A stretch of DNA of 64,000 bases from SZUA-309 sp965233675 (GTDB lineage: Bacteria; Pseudomonadota; Gammaproteobacteria; Pseudomonadales; Azotimanducaceae): contig OZ247498.1 of the NCBI GenBank assembly GCA_965233675.1, positions 558,001-622,000 of the forward strand. Direction: 5' to 3'. Shown one piece after another: positions 1 through 8,953 of this stretch; positions within the stretch are counted from its first letter, which is position 1, and every line of letters begins with the position of its first letter. The notes under the pieces are model-generated. The model did not search any database. It worked only from the letters and a program-made list of their open reading frames with translations, and was not told the DNA's origin. A program made the translations under genes and the position numbers.

Positions 1-183
1 TAAACACCAAATCTAGTCTTCATGTGCTAGTAGATGCTTGTGTGGCAGGCATTGAAACCCGAAAAAATACGGGAAGTCCCGCCGCTGGTGCGAGACTCGT
101 AGTCTTACGGGTATTGCCCATCAGGGATTCACTCTACACTGAATCACCAGCCAAACTTCGGTTTCAGAACCGTTGGAGAATCC

Positions 184-444
184 ATGATGAATCGAATGGT
201 GATTACCTTTCTGGCGTCGTTGCTGCTTTGCGCGCCGATGCTCTCGATTGCCGGCCCCGATGACCGGCAGGACCGACGGGACGAGCGTGGACGTTCTGAT
301 GAGCGTCAGGATCGTCGCGACTGCCGACAGGAAGAAGGACTGACCGGTGCGGACAAGCGCGAGTGCAAGCAGGAAGAAGTGCGGGATGGCGTGCGCGGGC
401 AACGGGGGGATGACGACGGTGACGACGACAAAGACCCGGATTGA
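184..444 (+). CDS. small secreted, highly charged protein
   Basis: An 86-residue protein with a clear N-terminal signal peptide (hydrophobic stretch at about residues 5-20, ending in a SIAG-like cleavage region). The mature part is almost entirely charged: Arg/Asp repeats of the type DRQDRRDERG, then an acidic tail ending DDDGDDDKDPD. A GGAGAA Shine-Dalgarno lies 5 bases before the ATG. It contains two cysteines, one in DCRQEEG and one in ECKQEE. It resembles small periplasmic charged proteins of unknown function and I do not recognise a family. It converges on the response regulator gene that follows on the other strand. Confidence 0.6.
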   Translation: MMNRMVITFLASLLLCAPMLSIAGPDDRQDRRDERGRSDERQDRRDCRQEEGLTGADKRECKQEEVRDGVRGQRGDDDGDDDKDPD

Positions 445-476
445 CATCGCCGCCTTTGCGATGCCGAGATTGCTTC

Positions 477-1115
477 TCACATATCCACGATCCCGGAGCT
501 GAACGCGTAACGGATCAACTCCGCGGTGCTGGATATGTCCAGTGCGTCCATCATGGCGTACTTGTGAAACTCCACGGTTCGTGGAGAGATGTTCAATCGT
601 GCTGCGATTTCCTTAGCGGACAGCCCGTCCGCAAGGAATCGCAGTATCTGCCGCTGGCGCTTGGACAGCGATCGGGCTTCGCTGGTCGTCTCACCCGCAG
701 CATCCATCATCTGCTCAATATCCGGAGAGATCCAGGTCTCCGCTTTTCCTGCAGCACGTACGGCCTGCAGGAGTTCAGTTGAGGCGGCATGCTTGAGTAC
801 GAATGCGGATGCCCCCGCATTGAATGCCTGCTGAACGTAGGCAGGTGTGCGGTGCATGGTAAGCATGACGACGTGCGAATCCGGCGCAACTTTTCTGAGG
901 TGTTGCAGAGCCTCGATGCCATTCATTCCAGGCATGCTGATGTCGGTAACGATGACGTCCGGCTGATGCCGTTCGGCTGCCTCAACGAGGGCCTGCCCGT
1001 CGGCGACGATGCCGACCAGATCGAATTCCTCTGCCAGAACTGCCGTCAGCGCCTCCGCGACGAGACGGTGATCGTCTGCGAGCAGCACAGAGAGGCGTAC
1101 TTCGGGTTGATTCAT
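477..1115 (-). CDS. LuxR/NarL-type response regulator
   Basis: DNA-binding response regulator of the NarL/FixJ class. The receiver domain comes first, with the acidic pair in LLADDHRLV and the phospho-acceptor Asp in DVIVTDISMPG. A C-terminal LuxR helix-turn-helix follows (LSKRQRQILRFLADGLSAKE, then the RTVEFHK recognition region). I start it at the ATG at 1115, preceded by GGCGGTGGGA. A GTG at 1160 would add 15 residues but has no visible ribosome binding site. It lies just downstream of the histidine kinase on the same strand and should be its partner, probably acting on the divergent porin/glutaminase genes (inference). Confidence 0.9.
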   Translation of the reverse strand: MNQPEVRLSVLLADDHRLVAEALTAVLAEEFDLVGIVADGQALVEAAERHQPDVIVTDISMPGMNGIEALQHLRKVAPDSHVVMLTMHRTPAYVQQAFNAGASAFVLKHAASTELLQAVRAAGKAETWISPDIEQMMDAAGETTSEARSLSKRQRQILRFLADGLSAKEIAARLNISPRTVEFHKYAMMDALDISSTAELIRYAFSSGIVDM

Positions 1116-1183
1116 TCCCACCGCCGTCTGAATGATGCTGGTTAGCCTAGCAACTCGCACCGACGAGAACTAGCGCCGCGGTG

Positions 1184-2971
1184 CTAGGCGGAGAGAGGGA
1201 CGCTGATCCGCACCGAGGTGCCGTGTTCGTGATCCCCCGTCAACGTCAGCGTTCCACCGGCCAGGCGGGCCCGTTCCCGCATGCTCGAAAGACCAAGGCC
1301 AGCGCCCGGGACCTCCGGCAGACCGCAGCCGTCGTCCCGAATTTCGAGCACCGCATTCCCGTTGCTCTGGCTCAGATGCACCTCGATCGTGGAAGGCTCC
1401 GCATGACGGATAGCGTTGTTGAGGGACTCCTGGCAGATCCGGTAAAGGCAGAGTGCGGCATCCGGCGGGCAGGGATCCATAAGCGGGTGGATGTCCTCCA
1501 GCACCTGCACATCGTTGTGCCGTCGAACGCGCTCGCACTCGGCGCGAACGGCAGCGACGATCCCCAGGTCGTCGACAATGGATGGGTGCAGGCGGTAGGA
1601 CAGATTGTGAATGTCTTCGCCGATACCGGCGATCTGCGCCTGCAGATAGCCGGGGGGATGGACCGATTTTCCGGATGTCTGTCCGCCGTCCAGTCGGCTC
1701 GCCTCGATCGCCAGATGGGCGAGCCGCTGTGACAGATCGTCGTGGAGCTCCCGGGCGATACGCCGATGCTCGTCTTCGTGCGCATTGATCAGTCTGCCGG
1801 CCAGTTCCCGCTGGGAACTCTCCGAATGCCGGAGCTTCCGGCGCTGGCCGAGGAGGGCAATGATCAGCAATGCCTGAGCGCTGAGGAGCGCGACGAAAAA
1901 GCTGGTTTCGAGAGCGTGGGCCTGCCAGAAAGGCTCGGGCCGGAACCTGACCACGCTATCCGGTGGCAGGATCGATGACGCGATGGACCAGCGCTCGAGT
2001 TCCCGCCAGTCATAGGTGGGTACGGTCAGCGCTACCTGATTCCACCGTTTCGTGACCGGGAGACCCTGCAGAATTCTGGCGGCAGCAGCCCCGATCAGCT
2101 CACTCTGCAGAGTCAGCGGAATGAGATGTCCTCCCACGATACCCCGTCCCATCTGCTCGTCGAACGGGCCGAAGACCGGCGCCGGGCTGATCGCGGTGGT
2201 CAACTCCAGTGCCCCATGCCAGGGAATCACCGCACCATTGGCGTCCGTATTGAACAGGGTGAGGTACACGGCCGATTCGGCGCTCAGATTGTGGACCCGC
2301 TGCTGCAGTTCGGGCAGAGACTGGTGGTTGGTGTACTCGATGGTGATCCCGTCGTAGTCCGAGAGCTCTGTCTGAGCCTGCTGCTTGAGTTGGCGTTCCA
2401 GATCGGAATTCCCCAGGACGACCAGCACATGCTTCGTCTGGGGTCGCACCGCCAGAATGTCATCCATTGCTGTGCTGAAGGAGAAGGTGGACATGAATCC
2501 CACATCGGTTGGCCGCAGATCCTCCGGCTGAAACGCACCCTCCCGGGCGACGCCGATGAGCGCGGCGTCCGGGGCGATATCGTCACGATACTTCAGCCAG
2601 AAAGAGATGGCCGGCGGACTTTCGGCGATGACCAGATCCACCGGCAGGAATTCCTGGCGTTGTTTCAGGAGATCGGCCAGCACGGGTTCCCGGTTTCTGG
2701 CATTCCAGCGAGCGTCCACGCTCATCTCCGTGATGCTGATACTGGCGCCTGTTTCCCGTTCGAGCGTTTCCCGGAGTGAGGGGCTGGTGAGCGCACTGTG
2801 CATCGCGCGATTCTCGAAGGAATTGAGAATCAGCACCTGCCCGGCCATGACTTGAGGCGCATCGAACCACGAAGCGGTCACCAGAAGGAGCAGGAGCAGC
2901 TGGCGACCGTATCCGCGGGCCGACGTGAACTCGACAACTGGTAATTTTACGAGTTCACGATGGTGTCCCAT
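1184..2971 (-). CDS. sensor histidine kinase with periplasmic binding-protein-like sensor
   Basis: A 595-residue membrane sensor kinase. An N-terminal hydrophobic segment (about residues 23-35) precedes a periplasmic region (about 43-335) that resembles ABC-transporter substrate-binding proteins (start VLILNSF, later VFGPFDEQMGRG). A transmembrane helix lies at about 357-374. A HisKA_3 dimerisation domain follows with the phospho-acceptor His410 in RRIARELHDD, then a HATPase domain with N-box QESLNNAIRHA (about 514-524) and G-box DDGCG (546-550). HisKA_3 kinases pair with NarL-type regulators, matching the next gene. The ATG at 2971 overlaps or nearly touches the divergent porin start, so the two share almost no intergenic DNA. 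Confidence 0.9.
   Translation of the reverse strand: MGHHRELVKLPVVEFTSARGYGRQLLLLLLVTASWFDAPQVMAGQVLILNSFENRAMHSALTSPSLRETLERETGASISITEMSVDARWNARNREPVLADLLKQRQEFLPVDLVIAESPPAISFWLKYRDDIAPDAALIGVAREGAFQPEDLRPTDVGFMSTFSFSTAMDDILAVRPQTKHVLVVLGNSDLERQLKQQAQTELSDYDGITIEYTNHQSLPELQQRVHNLSAESAVYLTLFNTDANGAVIPWHGALELTTAISPAPVFGPFDEQMGRGIVGGHLIPLTLQSELIGAAAARILQGLPVTKRWNQVALTVPTYDWRELERWSIASSILPPDSVVRFRPEPFWQAHALETSFFVALLSAQALLIIALLGQRRKLRHSESSQRELAGRLINAHEDEHRRIARELHDDLSQRLAHLAIEASRLDGGQTSGKSVHPPGYLQAQIAGIGEDIHNLSYRLHPSIVDDLGIVAAVRAECERVRRHNDVQVLEDIHPLMDPCPPDAALCLYRICQESLNNAIRHAEPSTIEVHLSQSNGNAVLEIRDDGCGLPEVPGAGLGLSSMRERARLAGGTLTLTGDHEHGTSVRISVPLSA
2924..2959. promoter_or_regulatory. perfect 10-bp inverted repeat between divergent kinase and porin genes
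   Basis: CGTGAACTCG at 2924-2933 is matched by CGAGTTCACG at 2950-2959, with a 16-base AT-rich spacer. It lies inside the first codons of the kinase and about 50-90 bases before the preferred porin start. It could be an operator for the dimeric response regulator or a leader hairpin. Only the repeat itself is observed. Confidence 0.55.
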
Positions 2972-3010
2972 GCAAATAGGTTAGCGACACACGAGCATGG
3001 ATGCCACGAT

Positions 3011-4690
3011 ATGGTTTTTGCCAGTCGCGTTGTACCGGCTGCTGTACTGCTCCTTTTCGGTGGTATGGGTTACAGCATGGAGGCGGCTCTCGCAGCCTCC
3101 GGGGACGTAGATTCTGTCCGCTGCCTGTCGGAATCCGGAGAACGGCAGCATTGCGCCGGAGATACTTCCGCCGGCGTGTTGCTGTTGCGGTCGATCGGGT
3201 CGGAAAGTTGTCTGCTTGGCCGCAACTGGGGCTACGATGCCCAGGGTGTCTGGGTGTCCGACAATTGCGGCGGTGAGTTTCTACTGGCCGCCCAGCCGGG
3301 TGTGGAAGCATCCTCGGATTCGGCGGTCGCCGTGGTACCCACGCCTTCCGGGTCATCCGATTCATCTGATTCATCCGATCCTTCCGATGTAGGCGCTGTG
3401 GAAGTGCCGGTTGGAGAGCGGGCGGCTGCCGCCGGTGTTCTGCGGGCGGCCGTCGAAGGTCCTACGCCCGCCCTGGACGATCCCCGAAGTGCAGACCTCT
3501 ATCCCAAGTGGGGGGCCTTCGATCCCGGTCAGGGCTTCCTCATCGGCCGGAACGAGATGGGCGAACTCTCCATGAGCGCCTATGCCCTGGTCCGCTATAT
3601 GAATCAGATGGGCGATGACGAATTTGTCGATCACCTGGGCCGGGAACAGCCGGTGGATCTCAGAAACGATATCTACTCTCATCGGGTGATCGTCTACCTC
3701 AAAGGCTGGATGGCCTCAGAGAAGCTGCGCTACGAGATCGGCTTCTGGACGGTGAACGCCACGGATCAGGACGCCCTGTTCGGCAATCTCGGCTACCGTT
3801 TCTCCAAGCGCTTCAATCTCTACGCGGGTATTGCGGGCAACCCCGGTTCCCGTTCAATGCTCGGATCTCACCCGTACTGGCTTGGCAACGACCGGGTCAT
3901 GGCGGACGAGTACTTCCGACCATATTTCACCCAGGGCGTCTTTGCCAACGGCGAGATTGCGCCCGGGCTCTGGTACCAGGCCATGGTCGGCAATACTTCC
4001 AGCACGCTGGGCACCACGGCCAGCCAGCTCGACCGCGAGTTCACTTATGGTGGCTCGGTCTGGTGGATGCCGAGCACGGGCGAGTTCGGTCCACGTGGCG
4101 CCTATGGCGACTGGGAGATGCACGAGGAACTCGCCACCCGATTCGGTGTGTCCTACACCTTTTCGCCGGAGGAGCGCTATTCCTCGGTGACCGAAAGTCC
4201 GGGCAACACGGCCCTGAAGCTGGCCGACAGTCTCAACGTATTCGCCAATGGTGCACTGGCACCCGGGGTGTCCGTGACGGATGTGGACTACGAGGTCGTT
4301 TCCGTGGATGCCGGATTCAAGTATCGGGGGCTGTTCCTGCAGACGGAGTTCTACAACCGGACGCTGGATAACTTCCAGGCGGATGGCGCCCTGCCCATCG
4401 GCAAGATCAACGACTGGGGTTTTTACGTGCAGGGATCGCTTTATCCGATTCCGAAAAAACTCGAGGTCTATGCGGCCACTTCCCAGATCTTCGGAGACGA
4501 GGATGCCGGGTTCGACCGGTCCTGGGAGTATCTGATGGGCATGAACTACTACCCGTTCAATACCCGCAACCACCGTCTGAACCTGCAGGTGGCGGACGTA
4601 CACAAATCACCGGTGTCCAGCACGTTCGGCTACTACACCGGTGGTCAGGATGGCATCACCGTCGCCGCGGCATTCAGCATCTTTTTCTAG
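3011..4690 (+). CDS. outer-membrane porin with N-terminal DUF3011 domain
   Basis: Starting at the ATG at 3011, the protein (559 residues) opens directly with a signal peptide (MVFASRVVPAAVLLLFGG, cleavage near ALA). A DUF3011-like module follows (VRCLSESGERQHC, then LLGRNWGYDAQGVWVSDNCGGEF, with paired cysteines). After a Ser/Asp linker (SSDSSDSSDPSD) comes a beta-barrel of about 390 residues resembling phosphate-selective or general porins, ending in the typical aromatic C-terminus AAAFSIFF. An upstream ATG at 2960 would add 17 residues before the signal peptide and overlap the kinase, so I disfavour it. Substrate is unknown. It heads a cluster with DcaP-type porin and glutaminase. Confidence 0.8.
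   Translation: MVFASRVVPAAVLLLFGGMGYSMEAALAASGDVDSVRCLSESGERQHCAGDTSAGVLLLRSIGSESCLLGRNWGYDAQGVWVSDNCGGEFLLAAQPGVEASSDSAVAVVPTPSGSSDSSDSSDPSDVGAVEVPVGERAAAAGVLRAAVEGPTPALDDPRSADLYPKWGAFDPGQGFLIGRNEMGELSMSAYALVRYMNQMGDDEFVDHLGREQPVDLRNDIYSHRVIVYLKGWMASEKLRYEIGFWTVNATDQDALFGNLGYRFSKRFNLYAGIAGNPGSRSMLGSHPYWLGNDRVMADEYFRPYFTQGVFANGEIAPGLWYQAMVGNTSSTLGTTASQLDREFTYGGSVWWMPSTGEFGPRGAYGDWEMHEELATRFGVSYTFSPEERYSSVTESPGNTALKLADSLNVFANGALAPGVSVTDVDYEVVSVDAGFKYRGLFLQTEFYNRTLDNFQADGALPIGKINDWGFYVQGSLYPIPKKLEVYAATSQIFGDEDAGFDRSWEYLMGMNYYPFNTRNHRLNLQVADVHKSPVSSTFGYYTGGQDGITVAAAFSIFF
3353..3388 (+). repeat. 9-bp tandem repeat (4 units) encoding an SSD linker
   Basis: Units TCATCCGAT, TCATCTGAT, TCATCCGAT and CCTTCCGAT encode SSDSSDSSDPSD between the DUF3011 module and the barrel. 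Confidence 0.8.
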
Positions 4691-4729
4691 AAAACGAACC
4701 ATGCGCATCTCTCTAATGGGAAAACAGCT

Positions 4730-5941
4730 ATGAAAGAAGGAATCCGAAAACTCGTACGGCCAGGGTGCCTGGCCTGTGCCGCCCTGCTCATGCAGTCACC
4801 GGCTTCAGCCGAAGACAACACGAGCATGGATATCTACGGCCACGCCATGCTGGATATGGGATATCAGACCAAACAGAACGATCCGGACTGGTTTGATGTG
4901 GTTCGACCGACCAAGCTGCCGTCCTATGAGGACGAGTTCGGAGACGACGGCAACTGGTTCTCCAGTGTCCGGCAGACCCGGTTCGGGGTGAAAACGAGCA
5001 CGCCCACGAGCATGGGTGATCTGAACACCATCTTCGAGTTCGAGCTGTTCGGTGTCGGCGATGATGCCGGCCAGACCACCTTCAGGCTCCGGCATGCCTG
5101 GGGCGAACTGGGTCAGTTCGGCGCGGGCCAGACCTGGAGCGTGTTCATGGACATCGACGTGTTCCCGAACTCGATCGAGTACTGGGGGCCGAACGCCATG
5201 GTGTTCTATCGCAACATCCAGGCGCGCTGGACGCCCTGGCAGACGGAATCCGGATCCCGCTTCGCCATCTCTCTGGAAAACCCCGGTGGCAGCAGTGATG
5301 GCGCCAGTTTCAGTGATCGCGTGGAGCTCGATGGTGTGAGCGGCGACTACGAACTTCCGGACCTGGCGGCACATGTCCGTCTGGTCGAGGACTGGGGGCA
5401 CGTCCAGATCGCCGGCATTCTCCGGCCGCTCCAGTGGGAGGATACGAACGACGACGGTATCGATCTCAGCGGAGACAAACTCGGCTGGGGGATCAACGTC
5501 AGCACGAACCTGAAACTCGGGCGTCACCTGTTCCGCGGTTCCGTGGTTTATGGCGAAGGCATTCAGAACTACATGAACGACGGGTCCACGGACGTGGCGG
5601 TCCTGGAAGGCACGGCACCCGGGGATCCCCTGTACGTCGGCGACACGATTCCGTTGCTGGGTATCGTGGCCTTCCTGGATCTGAACTGGAGCGATCAGTG
5701 GACGAGCACCATCGGCTATTCCATTCAGGACAACGATCTCTACTCGAGCCAGACGCCGGATGCCTACAAAAAAGGGCAGTACGCACTGGCCAACATTCTC
5801 TGGCATCCGGTACCCAACGTGATGATGGGGCCGGAGCTTCAGTGGGTCGATCGTGAGAATCACTCCGATGGATTCACCTCGGACGATTTCCGAATTCAGT
5901 TCTCGTTCAAGTATTCGTTCGGCAAGACGTTCAATATCTGA
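4730..5941 (+). CDS. DcaP-type trimeric outer-membrane porin
   Basis: A 403-residue exported protein with a signal peptide ending near SPASA. The mature region (IYGHAMLDMGYQ, SSVRQTRFGVKTS, FEFELFGVGDDAGQTTFRLR, GAGQTWSVFMDIDVFPNSIE) matches the DcaP family, whose Acinetobacter members form trimeric channels for dicarboxylates and other anionic solutes. It ends with the aromatic-rich terminal strand FKYSFGKTFNI. It lies 39 bases after the first porin and 10 bases before the glutaminase, so co-transcription is likely. Specificity here is unknown; glutamine or glutamate uptake is only suggested by context. Confidence 0.88.
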   Translation: MKEGIRKLVRPGCLACAALLMQSPASAEDNTSMDIYGHAMLDMGYQTKQNDPDWFDVVRPTKLPSYEDEFGDDGNWFSSVRQTRFGVKTSTPTSMGDLNTIFEFELFGVGDDAGQTTFRLRHAWGELGQFGAGQTWSVFMDIDVFPNSIEYWGPNAMVFYRNIQARWTPWQTESGSRFAISLENPGGSSDGASFSDRVELDGVSGDYELPDLAAHVRLVEDWGHVQIAGILRPLQWEDTNDDGIDLSGDKLGWGINVSTNLKLGRHLFRGSVVYGEGIQNYMNDGSTDVAVLEGTAPGDPLYVGDTIPLLGIVAFLDLNWSDQWTSTIGYSIQDNDLYSSQTPDAYKKGQYALANILWHPVPNVMMGPELQWVDRENHSDGFTSDDFRIQFSFKYSFGKTFNI

Positions 5942-5951
5942 GGATCGACAG

Positions 5952-6965
5952 ATGAAAAAGCAAACCCTGTGTTTTCAGTTGCTGCTTGCGCTGCTGCTTG
6001 TGGCCGCAAACGGTGCCTACGCGGCATCGGCGAAGCAGTTCCAGTCGCTGGTCGATGAGGCCCATGCCCGATACGCGGATCTGAAGGAAGGCGCCAACGC
6101 AGACTACATTCCCATCCTGGCGACGATTCCGAGCGAGCTCTTTGGTGTGGTGATTGCCACGAAAGACGGCCGGGTATTCAGCGCCGGTGACGTGGATTAC
6201 GAGTTTTCCATTCAGTCGGTGTCCAAGCCGTTTACGGCAGCCCTGATCATGACGGAACAGGGTCCGGAAGCGATCAGAGAGAAGATTGGCGTGGAACCCA
6301 CGGGCCTGTCCTTCAATTCCAAACTGGCGCTGGAGATCTATCCGGATCGTTCGGTCAATCCGCTGGTGAACGCCGGCGCCATCGCGGCGGTCAGCATGGT
6401 GCAGGCCAACTCCGAGGATGCACGCTGGGAACGGGTTAACGCCAACATCGAAGCATTTGCGGGCCGCAAGCTCACCGTGCTGGAAGAGGTGTACAACTCC
6501 GAGTACGAGACCGCCTGGGGTAACCGGGGGATCGCCAACCTGCTGTTCAACTATGGTCGACTGTACAGCGATCCGGAAGAGGCGCTGAGGGTGTATACGC
6601 GTCAGTGCTCGATCGGTGTGAACGCCAAAGACCTTGCCATCATGGGCGCCACGCTGGCCAATGGCGGCGTTAATCCAGTGACGGACAAGCGGGTGATGCC
6701 GACGGAACACGTTCCCGAGTTGCTGGCGATCATGGCCACTGCGGGGTTCTACGATGAGTCCGGAGAATGGATGTACACGACCGGCCTGCCGGCCAAGACC
6801 GGGGTTGGCGGTGGTATCGTCGCCGTGGTGCCGGGGCAATTCGCGATCGCCGCTTTCTCGCCCCGCCTGAACGAAGCGGGCAACAGTATCCGGGCCTTGC
6901 GGGCCATTCGGGACATCGTCGGGGAACTGGGCGTGGGGCTGTACGGACCCAATCCCTCCGAATAG
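5952..6965 (+). CDS. glsA: exported glutaminase (GlsA family)
   Basis: Glutaminase of the serine-dependent beta-lactamase-like fold, hydrolysing L-glutamine to glutamate and ammonia. Family motifs include FSIQSVSKPF (catalytic Ser89 and Lys92 of the S-x-x-K motif), NPLVNAGAIA, YNSEYETAWGNRGIANLL and the C-terminal KTGVGGGIVAVVPG. Unlike the usual cytosolic enzymes of about 310 residues, this 337-residue protein starts with an evident signal peptide (MKKQTLCFQLLLALLLVAANGAYA), so it should act in the periplasm. The ATG at 5952 is chosen because it begins the signal peptide 10 bases after the porin stop. The catalytic assignment is secure; export is strongly predicted. Confidence 0.93.
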   Translation: MKKQTLCFQLLLALLLVAANGAYAASAKQFQSLVDEAHARYADLKEGANADYIPILATIPSELFGVVIATKDGRVFSAGDVDYEFSIQSVSKPFTAALIMTEQGPEAIREKIGVEPTGLSFNSKLALEIYPDRSVNPLVNAGAIAAVSMVQANSEDARWERVNANIEAFAGRKLTVLEEVYNSEYETAWGNRGIANLLFNYGRLYSDPEEALRVYTRQCSIGVNAKDLAIMGATLANGGVNPVTDKRVMPTEHVPELLAIMATAGFYDESGEWMYTTGLPAKTGVGGGIVAVVPGQFAIAAFSPRLNEAGNSIRALRAIRDIVGELGVGLYGPNPSE

Positions 6966-6974
6966 GAACCTGAC

Positions 6975-7005
6975 GCCACTGTCGACGCTCAGGTGGCACA
7001 GTGGC
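6975..7005 (+). terminator. hairpin between glutaminase and thrS
   Basis: GCCACTGT (6975-6982) pairs with ACAGTGGC (6998-7005) around a 15-base loop. A short T-run occurs only 12 bases later (7017-7021), so this could be a weak terminator or part of the thrS leader. Confidence 0.35.
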
Positions 7006-7039
7006 ACAATCGCCCGTTTTTAACGAGCGGTGCAGGAAA

Positions 7040-8953
7040 ATGGTGAATATTACGCTACCAGATGGTTCGGTCAGGTCCTTCGAGGGGCCGGTGACCGGCA
7101 CCGAGCTGGCAGCCGATATTTCCAAGTCCCTGGCGAAGGCGGCGCTGGCGGTGAAGGTCGATGGGGTGATGAAGGATGTTTATCTCCCCATCGAGCAGGA
7201 TGCCGGTGTGGAGATCATCACCGCCAAGTCACCGGATGGACTGGAGCTGCTTCGGCATGATGCCGCCCATATCCTGGCCGAAGCCGTCAAAGAGCTCTTT
7301 CCGGAGACCCAGGTCACCATCGGGCCGGTCATCGAAAACGGCTTTTTCTACGATTTCTCCCGTGAAGAGCCATTCACACCGGATGATCTGGTGACGATCG
7401 AAGCGCGCATGCACGAGATCGTCAGGCGCAACGAAGACATTCGCCGGGAGGTCTGGGACCGGGACGAGGCGGTCACCTTCTTCAAGGATCAGGGTGAAGT
7501 CTACAAAGCCGAGATCATCGCGAGCATTCCGGCGGACGAGGAAGTCGGCCTGTATCGGCAGGGTGATTTCATCGATCTCTGTCGCGGCCCCCATCTGCCT
7601 TCCACCGGCAAGCTCGGCAAGTCCTTCAAACTCATGTCCCTGGCCGGTGCCTACTGGCGGGGTGATTCAAACAACGAGATGCTGCAGCGCATCTATGGCA
7701 CGGCCTGGGCGAACGATAAGGATCTCAAGGACCACCTGAAGCGTCTGGAGGAAGCGGAGAAACGCGACCATCGCCGGCTGGGTCGGGAAATGGATCTCTA
7801 CCACATTCAGGAAGAAGGTCCGGGCGCGGTGTTCTGGCACCCGAAAGGCTGGACGCTCTTTCAACGCATGATCGACTACATGCGTAAAAAGCAGATCCAG
7901 GCGGGTTATCAGGAAGTGAATACGCCGGAGATTCTCGACCGCTCGCTCTGGGAGCAGTCCGGGCATGCGGAAAAGTTCGGGGAGAACATGTATCTCACCC
8001 AGACACCCGATGAACGGGTTTACGCCATCAAACCGATGAACTGCCCGGGCCACATCCAGGTTTTCAAGCAGGGCATCAAGAGTTACCGCGACCTGCCGTA
8101 CTACCTGGCGGAGTTCGGCAAGGTGCACCGGTATGAGCCGTCCGGCGCGCTGCATGGTCTGATGCGTGTGCGCGCCTTCACCCAGGACGATGCCCACATC
8201 TTCTGCACCGAGGATCAGATCACCGAGGAGTGCCTGAAAGCATCCCGGCTTCTGAACGAGATCTATCATGACTTCGGCTTCGACGACGTGCGGGTCAAAT
8301 ACGCCGACCGGCCGGATCAGCGGGTAGGGTCAGACGAGGTCTGGGATCATGCGGAAGCGGCGCTGCTGCAGGCGCTCAACGAGATGCAGGTGGAGTACGA
8401 GCTGAACCCCGGCGAGGGCGCTTTCTACGGGCCGAAGCTGGAGTTCGTGCTGCGGGATGCCATCGGTCGGGACTGGCAATGCGGCACCGTGCAGGTGGAC
8501 CTGAACATGCCCGAACGGCTGGGTGCCAGCTACGTGGATGCGGATGGGGAGCGGAAGGTGCCGGTGATGATTCACCGGGCGCTGTTCGGCTCGCTCGAAC
8601 GGTTCTGCGGCATTCTCATCGAGCATCATGCCGGTCACTTTCCTCTGTGGCTGGCGCCACAGCAGATCGTCGTTGCGACCATCACCGACGAGGCGGACGA
8701 CTACGCCAGAGAAGTGCAGGCGGCGCTCACCCGGTCCGGACTGCGGTCGGAGCTGGACCTTCGCAACGAGAAGATTTCGTACAAGGTGCGCGAACACAGT
8801 GTGACCAAGATTCCGGCGATTCTGGTGGTCGGCAAGCGGGAAGCGGAAGAGCGGACCGTGGCGATCCGCCGCCTCGGAGGTAAGACCCAGGATGTGAAAT
8901 CGCTGGACGAGGCGATTGTCTCGCTGGTGGAAGAGGCGCGAATGCCTCTGTAA
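7040..8953 (+). CDS. thrS: threonine-tRNA ligase
   Basis: Threonyl-tRNA synthetase, 637 residues, near the usual length of about 640. Domain order is canonical: TGS (residues 1-60), second additional/editing domain with HDAAHILAEA and the CRGPH region, class II catalytic core with MNCPGH (zinc ligand Cys), RYEPSGALHGLMRVRAFTQDDAHIF and GAFYGPKLEF, then the anticodon-binding domain. The ATG at 7040 is chosen because the TGS domain begins there and AGGAA precedes it; an in-frame upstream start at 7001 lacks homology. The usual gammaproteobacterial followers infC-rpmI-rplT are absent; a convergent antiporter gene is next. Confidence 0.97.
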   Translation: MVNITLPDGSVRSFEGPVTGTELAADISKSLAKAALAVKVDGVMKDVYLPIEQDAGVEIITAKSPDGLELLRHDAAHILAEAVKELFPETQVTIGPVIENGFFYDFSREEPFTPDDLVTIEARMHEIVRRNEDIRREVWDRDEAVTFFKDQGEVYKAEIIASIPADEEVGLYRQGDFIDLCRGPHLPSTGKLGKSFKLMSLAGAYWRGDSNNEMLQRIYGTAWANDKDLKDHLKRLEEAEKRDHRRLGREMDLYHIQEEGPGAVFWHPKGWTLFQRMIDYMRKKQIQAGYQEVNTPEILDRSLWEQSGHAEKFGENMYLTQTPDERVYAIKPMNCPGHIQVFKQGIKSYRDLPYYLAEFGKVHRYEPSGALHGLMRVRAFTQDDAHIFCTEDQITEECLKASRLLNEIYHDFGFDDVRVKYADRPDQRVGSDEVWDHAEAALLQALNEMQVEYELNPGEGAFYGPKLEFVLRDAIGRDWQCGTVQVDLNMPERLGASYVDADGERKVPVMIHRALFGSLERFCGILIEHHAGHFPLWLAPQQIVVATITDEADDYAREVQAALTRSGLRSELDLRNEKISYKVREHSVTKIPAILVVGKREAEERTVAIRRLGGKTQDVKSLDEAIVSLVEEARMPL

